Positions 1-8,600 of a stretch of DNA of 22,546 nucleotides are shown here, piece by piece. The position numbers and the translations under genes were made by a program. The DNA comes from Ophiothrix spiculata (lineage: Eukaryota > Echinodermata > Ophiuroidea > Amphilepidida > Ophiotrichidae). Position 1 is the stretch's first letter; each line of letters starts with the position of its first letter. The notes under the pieces were generated by a model. That model was not told the origin of the DNA, searched no databases, and saw nothing but the letters and a program-made list of their open reading frames with translations. The stretch lies in NCBI GenBank assembly GCA_000969725.1, contig JXSR01S015914.1; one strand, given 5' to 3'.

Positions 1-1763
1 CAGCTTATGAGAAATACAGAAAGGACAACCTGTGAAAATTCAATAAATATGCAATTATAATTGGAAAGAGGAAAGGGCAACTTATAAAAACTCAAAGGTA
101 TCTTTTACCTAGAACTTTGGCATAAGTTCATGCATTTGTAATAGTGAACCAACCTGTTTTTAAAATTCTGTATAAGAATTACAGGCTATCCCTTACTGTG
201 AACTTTTTTGTACTTTTTGTGCGTCTGCTACGCCCGTGTGTGGACATTGAAGCCAGCGCAAACCTCATTAGCAGTCAAATCCCAGATGTTAAGAAACGCA
301 CGCCTGATATCACCTAAAGTAACTAATTCAACCATTTTTTCGTAGTTTGATACCCTATCAGAGACTTAAGGTTGAGGGAGTCTATTTTTGGTTGGCATGA
401 TCGAAAAAGATATTTTAACGTTTTTAGCAAGATAGACATGTATTTAATACAATGATTATTAGAAAAAGTAGAAAGAATTACCTAAAATACGTTTTTTAAC
501 TAATTATCCAAAGAAAACAACTTCATTTGTTGTCTGTAACTATGCGAGAGTCATTGCGTACTTTATTTACCTCAGAAATTAATGACCTATGGTATTGTAG
601 GTGATTATACAGTGTAAATTGCAGGGGGAGTGGATGACAGTCAAATATAAAATTGATCTAAAAGAACAATGCATAATATCGGAAATAATGCAAACACATT
701 TCTACAATTCTGGACTGTAGATGCGAGTATAAATTTCATTATATAATACAATATTATTTTCGTCATGATTTGCATGACGTTGTGCATGATATGAAATGCA
801 TGACACATGAAACTGACTGATTGAAATCTAAAATGTGTCAAATCTCCATTTTGTATTTTCTGACGTAGAAATCAGACTTTGCCAGGAAAATTGCTTATTT
901 TCTAAATTTAACGTCTCTAGAACCCTACAAAAAAACCTATGTATGCTTAACGGAGTACAATGAGAAATGTTTATAGTCATTAAAAATAACTTTGATAAAA
1001 GATAACTCGACATTTGATGTCATTTTCGTCGACGAAAACTATATAGGTGTGCAAAAATACGTGCAATACCCCATATATTCATTATCGTCACGAGCATTTA
1101 ATGGGATTGTAGATTTTGAATCATGCATAATTCCATTGTGAATCTTTGGAGTTCAACCTACCAAAATTTCAACGAAATCGTGTCATTTGAAATGCTTGAA
1201 ATTATGAGATTTCGGCAAAAAGGGGTCAACTTTTTCGAAGTAGTCTGCTGAACCCATTTTGAACTTGATCATGGACGTCAAATCATTAGTAAAGGTTCAT
1301 GTATAAACTAAAGACTCTATTTGTACGCCAAAAATAATTTTTGTGATGATCGGACAAGTATAAGTAGGCCAAAACTTGCAGTAAACTTGACGTTCAGCCA
1401 AGCGAGACGACAAAATAGCTCGTACCCTAAAAGTCCAAAATTGATTTGAGACTTGCAGAGTGCCAGGTCGATTTTGATAACCTATATTGCCAGTCTTGAG
1501 ACAAGTCCATATCTCTTATTTTTGGTGACGGGGTAGTTAGTAATTACCCAGTCAGAATATCAAGCTACCCCCGGGACCAAACATGTACCAAAAATGACTG
1601 ACCAATAGGTACAGGTGAAAATGCATGTATATGATAGGATAAAAACGCAACGGGTAACAAAGCTCCTTTGATACAGGGTACTTATGGACGAAAAACACTT
1701 TAAAAATACCAATGATCATCACCAAACGGTTAAGACAGTACTCTCTAGTCGCTCTGATTATAC
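1..1763. other. Non-coding sequence downstream of the receptor gene, nothing recognised
   Basis: AT-rich with only short random frames on both strands. The one item noted is a perfect 16-bp palindrome (half-site TTTTCGTC) at 1023-1038. No exon with paired splice signals and no recognisable protein motif was seen. The part from about 1130 to 1700 has the mixed composition of an old dispersed repeat, but I could not match it elsewhere in the window. Confidence 0.5.
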
Positions 1764-3760
1764 TTTCAAAATGGCCGCCAAAAAGAGACTAATATGAGAT
1801 TAATGTTTCTTACATATGTATTAGCCAGATAAATGTTAAAATAAGGTCGATTGACTATGCAAGTACCGTATAAGTTTTAGATGTACATATTGTTAGAAAT
1901 CAATACTTTCAAAATGGCTGTTAGAAAAATGTATCTTTATTTAAAGAGAAAATTGCCCCGATCTTATTTTGTAATAATTTAGAATTTTATCATATTTTTT
2001 TTAATTACACCCTATGACGAAAATACTGCATTTTATCTTTTATATTTTTATGGCATTTAAAGTATACTTTTATCCAGAAAAAAACCTCTTGTTGTAATTG
2101 CTGAATCAACTATTCGTTATAATTGGACTGTAAATTTCAGTTATACGACATTTGAATAATTAATACTTACACAAAACAGACAAAATATCGTATAGGCCTG
2201 TCATGAAATTCAAATTCAAAATCAAATCTATCTGTGTTTCAGTATTCATTAACTTTGAAACATTTCGTTTGCATTTTTATAGCAACCACTTTGATGATAC
2301 TTTAACAAAGTGCAAATCTAGATAACCTGAATGCTGTATTCCGAAAATTTCACTTGGTCATTATTGTGACTACTTACATTTTTAACCTACATTTCTCAAA
2401 AATCTCCAATGGTTGACATTTATGACCAAACATAAGGAAGACTGTTACAGAAATAAATATCTCTTTGTGGAAACCAGGAAAGTTGGGAGCAACTTTCCTG
2501 GTGGAAACAGAGCAATCACTTTGCAAATTTCATTTTTTTTTGATATTAAAAAACACTATGTGCTGCACAGGATTAAGTATGTATATAAGAGTTCACTATT
2601 TGTGATTGAGGATGTTGCAAAATGCAACAGTTATGTTGATTTTTTGCATAAATATTTCTCCTTCGGTTTCAATGACCTCTTCAAACCGTCGGAGACAGTG
2701 CTTTCTCAGTGGCTGCCACACTTTGAAACGCCTTCCCTATTACATGCTATGAATCTCTTAGCACCTTTAAGAATATGATAACATAAATTAATTTATTTAA
2801 CAATGCTTTTAAAATGAATGTCGAAAATATTTAACATTGCTTTTAATTAAAGGTTGACAAAAATCGTTCTGTAGTTTGTTTTGTTGACGTTAAGAGCGGT
2901 TTTTTTAATCGTTGCCTTTTTAATGTACCTAACAGATTTCTTTAAAAAAAATTATTATCACGTTTTTGTTTTAAATCCAATCAGGCAGAAATATAACACA
3001 CTAATTCTGATAGTTTATTTTGTTTACAATTACAGTCTTCAAATTAAAAAAAACCTACAAAATAAGAATTTTGGTGGCCGCCATTTTGAAAATATTAAGT
3101 TTTAAATAATGCCTTTTCAGATCTGAATATTTGTTTTAATTTAATCTAATCTGTAACAAAGTCACTATTTTTAATCGAGCTTCATTTAAATTGTTTTAAA
3201 GTGATAGCTATACACCAAAACTTTTCACGGTAACTCTAATTTGCTATATTACAAATACGATATCGCCCAAACATTACCAAATTTGATTGGTGTGATTTCC
3301 TTTTAAACAGAGATGTAATTTTCAAAGGAGTAATCGTATTTTGGCGTCCATTTTGAAAGTATTGATCCCTGTTCAGCCAGGATTTTTTTCAAATAAAATG
3401 AAATCCTGGCCTGTTTGTGATTTGTCTGATTGTTATTAATGTTCTAGCGTACGATGCGTATTTCTCCTTTCCTTTATTCCACAATATATAGCCACATAAT
3501 TTTGACATTATGATCATCTTTTGAAGGTACCATTATAATTAACATGACACTAATCAGGTGACCGCATAAAACAACCATTATTCTCTTTTTGGCGGCCATT
3601 TTGAAAATGGATCAATACGTGACAACAATTTAATGGATCATGGATCTTTCTCAAGATATTACAAATACAATTTCAAGTTAAAAATCTCATATTGTGACGT
3701 TTTCTTATAGAGGAAAATACTTTTTGCGAGCAGATGTGTTTTTAGCGGCCATTTAGCAGA
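1764..3760. repeat. Iterated GGCGGCCATTTTGAAA motif region, possible large inverted-repeat element
   Basis: The core (T)TTTGGCGGCCATTTTGAAA occurs at 3070-3093, 3339-3366, 3582-3608 and, weaker, 3738-3756 in one orientation. It occurs at 1764-1788 and 1901-1920 in the opposite orientation. The copies at 1764 and 3582 share about 25 nt including TCTCTTTTTGGC. Those at 1901 and 3339 share CCATTTTGAAAGTATTG. Spacing is roughly 140-270 bp. This could be two arms of subterminal repeats around a 1.1-kb interior of a non-autonomous DNA element, or an old inverted satellite. Family and outer ends are not determined. Confidence 0.5.
2413..2778 (+). other. Unrecognised 121-codon open frame in the centre of the iterated region
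   Basis: An open frame from ATG to TGA without recognised domain. Its 3' third is less AT-rich than the surroundings. It overlaps a strong hairpin (2473-2502) and two weaker ones (2614-2628, 2657-2695), which suggests that structure rather than protein may be what is preserved. No start context, homology or splice evidence supports translation. Confidence 0.15.
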
Positions 3761-3945
3761 ATTTTTAGAGATGGCTCCTTATGTCACATCAATAAGCTAC
3801 GTATATGCAAAAGATATATGGTCAAAATATAAGAGCTCTATATCAAAATCCACAATCAGGCCATATTTGTGCACAAATCCACTTAGCCATTATAGTAAAA
3901 ATGATGTAGTCCAATTAGCTGCTCCTTTGTCATCAAAGGTGTTTA

Positions 3946-4760
3946 AGGCTGGTGTCAACCTATCATTTTTGGAACATTTTTTGCCCTTTAACTTACCAAA
4001 TAAAAATTAAATCCATATGAAAGTATGCATTTCTTGAAGCCGAGTGACATGATGTGGAACACGATCATGATCATGTTGATTTTTGACAAATACCTACGAT
4101 TTTTGCCCTTGGATTTTTGACGCCAAAAAATTCTTGAAAGCCTAACTAAAATTTGCTTTTGTAAAAATTGCAACTAAATTACTTCAAGAATCTGAAGAAT
4201 AATCTACCATTTGGCTCCAGGGCAAAAATGCATGTTTTTGGCGCCTACATTTCTGGAAAGCTTAACCAAAACTGTGTAAAAGTAAAATTTGTACTAAAGC
4301 ATTTTTTTTAAATCTAGAAACAAATGTCCAGGTTCGGTTTTCTGAATTTTTAAATATTTACCTTATTTATGGAAATATTGCTAAAAATGGGTCAAAGGTG
4401 GCAATTTTTGCCACAAAAATTAGCAAAAATGGGCAATAATTTTTGGCAATATATCAAAAAAAAAAAAAAAAAAACCGGAACCTGCATGGGCATGATTTCC
4501 CAATTCTTGAAGTAATTTAGTTGCAATTTTTACAAAAGCGTTAAGCAAATTTTAGTTAGGCTTTCAAGAATGTTTTGGCGTCAAAAATCCATATTTTGGC
4601 CCTAGGGCCAAAATCGTAGGTTTAAAAAAAAATTAACATCACCATCATATGACTATTGTGTTCAGCATGCAAATTCGCTTCTAGAAATGTATACTTTTAT
4701 ATGGAATTATTGTTTAAGTTACAGAGTAAAATCCTTTCCAAAAATGAAGGGTGAACACCA
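3946..4760. mobile_element. Long-TIR foldback element (MITE-like), about 815 bp
   Basis: The left arm (about 3946-4190) and right arm (about 4500-4760) are reverse complements along roughly 240 bp. Shared blocks include GGTGT.AACC..TCATTTTTGG at the tips, AATCCATAT.AAAGTAT.CAT, TTTTTGACGCCAAAA.ATTC and TTGCAACTAAATTACTTCAA. The middle contains repeated TTTTTGG/GCCAAAAA patches and an A-tract of about 18. A TTAA lies just outside the left tip (3942-3945). Related tips occur at 14841 and 21223. There is no transposase; superfamily is unassigned, with TTAA hinting at piggyBac or Kolobok-type targets. Confidence 0.7.
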
Positions 4761-5097
4761 ACATGTATGTACTTTTAAATCCGACAAAGTCACAAACGTA
4801 ACTATAAAATGTATGACAAAAGGCAGCTTATATCGACATTTAGTCTCTTATTTTCAACTAAAGACATTCCCATCCAATCTAATCTTGCTACCTGTTCTCA
4901 TGTTCTCCCGCGAACTCAATTCAGAAATAGGATTAATCTCATTTATCTATTATAATCTGCAATGGACATCGAGTGAAATTCATCAAACAATCCTATTTCT
5001 TTACATCTAAATTACAAAATTCGAGTTTTATCACATTATCATATTGAGTTTTTATCAACGTTGCATCTCAACAAATGGTATTTCTTCTTAATCATAT
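4761..5097. other. Receptor 3' flank or 3' UTR region
   Basis: Sequence past the receptor stop codon. No canonical AATAAA was found on the minus strand close to the stop; only weaker GATAAA variants appear at about 5028-5056. The 3' UTR end is therefore not set. The element ending near 4760 may lie inside or just past the UTR. Confidence 0.35.
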
Positions 5098-5612
5098 TCA
5101 CAGAGTTCGATTTGTATCCATTTTCCATGAATTATTCAAAATATCCATTTCTGTATGAAATTCCTCTTCACTACCGATCACGATATTTATTAAAAGAATT
5201 ACAGTAATAACGACGTTGAGAGTGATGAACATTATCATCAAATATCTATCAATCACTAGAGACACCAGTTTCCACTCATGTTGGTTTTGATTTTCTTCTT
5301 TGATCACTTCCTCGAAATTACTAGAAAATGATCCTGGCGAGTTAGTAGCACCATTGGTATTGATTGTGTCTGAATATGCTGGAACTCCAATGGAAGTCAG
5401 ACATTTTTCAAATGGCAAAACGGTCGATCTTGTCAAATGCCGATAGCTCCTTTTAACGCCGTTAATGCAAACAATGCGAGGCAGTTTCTCTAAAACAAGG
5501 TAACGCACCCAAGATGGAACGGGTTTATACGAGATCCGACTCATGTGAATAATCATAATGGTAGCCACGACTGAAAGGCTGACGAGAGTAATCATCGACA
5601 GAAAGAAGGACC
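5098..5612 (-). CDS. Receptor exon 7 (last): M3, cytoplasmic loop, M4 and stop
   Basis: Acceptor TTTGATACAG starts a 515-nt exon that runs to a TGA at 5100-5098. It encodes M3 (SFFLSMITLVSLSVVATIMI), the PVPSWVRYLVLEKLPRIV segment typical right after M3, a roughly 95-residue cytoplasmic loop with an acidic EEVIKEEN stretch before M4, the WKLVSLVIDRYLM motif, hydrophobic M4, and an extracellular tail ending NRTL. WVRxxxLxxLPRI and the Asp-Arg before M4 are strong family marks. M3 to M4 in one exon implies little room for alternative loop splicing. Confidence 0.95.
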
Positions 5613-8600
5613 CTGTATCAAAGGAAGAATTTAAGATCATTAGGCTTATACACCAACCTTATGCGATACTCATACGCAATACGCTCAAGTGATACCAACG
5701 CACTCTTATAACAGCAGTGCCTAATAATTGGGCACTATACGCACATATTCTCAATGGCATCCTTGTATTTGAGAATCTGTGCTATAGGCCTACGGGAGTT
5801 CAAATCCAGATGAATGCACATCCAGTCCGTAAGCCGCTTTGCAGTAGACTGTGCCCTAGTAAAAACCGAGTACAAAAATAGTACAACATTCCTAAGGTGC
5901 ACATTTGGAACATCATTTAAGTACAATTTGAGTACATTTATAGTACACAAATTTGTACTATATTTGTACTAAAACCGTACAATAATTATGTTCCAAATGT
6001 GCATCTCATGTGTTGTACTATAGAATTGTACTCGATTTTTTCCAGGGTGCTCATGGGCGACAGTTCCAGATCTGCTGATCAGCAGTCTACGTACATACGT
6101 ACGTGTAAGCGGTCTACAGAGATGCGGATCTGATCTCAAATCTGGATTTCGAAGATGCATCTTGATTTGCACTGCGCGTAGATTGCATTGTGTTCAATCT
6201 TCATAGCTAACTTTCTGGGCACCACGTGATTGCGGTAACATAGAAGCCGCTATTTTTATTCTATACTTCGACAAAGTCATAAAAGCTCTGCGGTTGGCGT
6301 ACAACTAGTGTACACTCTTAACAAGAAAGGATCAAATTGAGACGATTAAGTATCAAATATGAGCTTACCCTCTTACCGGATCAATTTGATCCAAATTCTC
6401 CTCAAATTTGATCCGTTTTGGATAAAAAAGAGTGTGTTTGATCCGAAAAGGATCAAATTTGAGGAGAATTTGGATCAAAATTGATCCGGAAAAAGGGTAA
6501 GCTCATAGTTGATACTTAATAGGATCAATTTGATCCTTTCTTTTTAAGAGTGTAAGTTTCTACGGTTGGTTTATGAGTTCTATTCCCAAAACGTGGTATA
6601 TTAGTATTTTGTACGATACGTCAGTGAGAATTTATGTTCATAACAATAATTATAGCACAATCAAAACTCAAATTAGAAAATGTAAAACCATACCTAGTAA
6701 GAAACAACATGCATATGATTATATAGGTATGGAATCTTACACCTACTTTTTTTTTATTATTGTTATTTTTTGTAGCGGTTAATTTATGTAGTTGTCGTTT
6801 GACTGAACCACTCTTTGAAATCTGATGATTGTAATAAAGCCAAATGCACTTATTGTTCATGTTATTGTCACCGTAAATTCTTGCTGTCATTTTATAATAC
6901 ATACCAATAATGGGCGATTCAGCACCACTAGGAGGCACATTGTCAGAAATAATCTGTTGAAATACCACTAGCGACAGCAGGTTGGTTATCGACAGCGAGA
7001 TTTTCTCTCCACTCTCAGGCGGAAGATAAAACACCAATGTCGACAAAATAGACAACAAAAAGACTGGAAATATCAAGTACTTGATGTAAAAGTCTGGTCT
7101 TCTTTTGAATATTAGACGGTATTGGACCTCGTAGAAAGGAGTGTCGCAACAAGCAAATTTGGACATGATTTGCTTACTTTGAACCGCTACCATGTCCCAT
7201 ACACCGTTTTCCAGATACCTGCACCGAGGAAAATAAAGTGATATGTCATACAAAAGCTTACAAATATTTTTCAGCAAGCCAATTTGGCTATCATACTACG
7301 TGAATAAAAAAAAAAAAAAAAAAAAAAGGTGCACGGATTACAGATGACCTTGACCATGATATAAGCACCAAATCATAAATTTCTTGTTGGTTTTGTAAAG
7401 CAGATTTAATATACTTTCAAATGCAGAAAAATGATAGAAATCGTTTGAAAAATAAGCAAGATATGACAAATTTTGCGAGAACTTCTCTTTTTACTTTTTA
7501 CTCAATTCCAATGGGATTTACACAGATATTTCATTTATCACAATAACGGGTTGTGCCATTATGGTGAGAGCAAAGAAGTGATAGTTTTGTCGCTATTATC
7601 TATGTCAGTTTAATTAATTGTGGAACTGACATTGTAAATAAAACAATATGCACACAACATGATTAAAACATTTTCATAAATATGTACTCCAGATAATTAC
7701 ATGATTAAATATTGCACAAATGAGTATTTAAAAACACAATTTTTGGTCAACGTGGTCAACTGAAGTAAAATCAAGATTTGTAAAGAAATTAGCCAGATTC
7801 ACAGAAACATAAGGCCTGAATCAAACTTTTTCTTTCCTTTTTTTCCTGGAAATGTAAAACGAACAAAATGTTTTCTTATGACATTTATAAAGTCTTTAAA
7901 CCATGATCCGTAATTAAAATAATCAGGAAAATCATTGAGTTGACAAAGATATCATGAAATTGTACATTCTCATATTGATTAATACTAGTTTAATGTATAT
8001 AAATCCCATTGGAATGAAGGAAACGAAGTGTACTTTTAAAACTGGCCATATCTGGCTTATTTTTCAGTCGATTTCTATTTTTTTCTGCATTTGAAAGTAT
8101 ATTGCTTTACTAAAACAACAACAATGATTTGGTGCTTATATAAAGGTCAAGTTAATCTGTAATCTGTGCTTAATATATTTTTTTTGATTCACGTAGTATT
8201 ATCAGATTAGAGAGATTGCGATTACCACGTTACACGGGACGGGGTACAAAAACGCGAGCATTTTTAACTCACGTTTACGTAACGGTTCACGCCTACGCGC
8301 AATACCATAGATTGCCTATGTATATTTCATTATGTCGCCCTCTCAGCAAAGAGTATTCGATTCATGCAACGATTGCCTATTGTGAATGTTTCATGATGTC
8401 GCCCCCTCTCATAATGGTCATGATCATAGATATATCCGATCGAGGGCGTAAATTCTTAAGCTAAAGAAATGATATGCATCGCTTAGGATATTTATGAATG
8501 GTTCGCTAATTTTCAATAGAACTCACGTACGTATTGAACGAATAGCCACGTAAAAAGACTCACTTCAAACGGTTATTTCAACATGTGTTGCTGCTATTCA

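Noticed and set aside
3771-4010. 79-codon plus-strand open frame
   Set aside because: Runs into the left arm of the 3946 element and has no protein-like pattern.
4687-5010. 107-codon plus-strand open frame past the receptor stop
   Set aside because: No recognised domain, and its 5' part is the arm of the foldback element ending near 4760.
5797-5808. GTTCAAATCC, resembling a tRNA B box
   Set aside because: No A box at the right spacing and no cloverleaf could be drawn; not a tRNA or clear SINE.
6621-7277. 218-codon minus-strand open frame
   Set aside because: Only the part matching exon 6 is receptor-like; both ends run into intron sequence past a good acceptor and donor.
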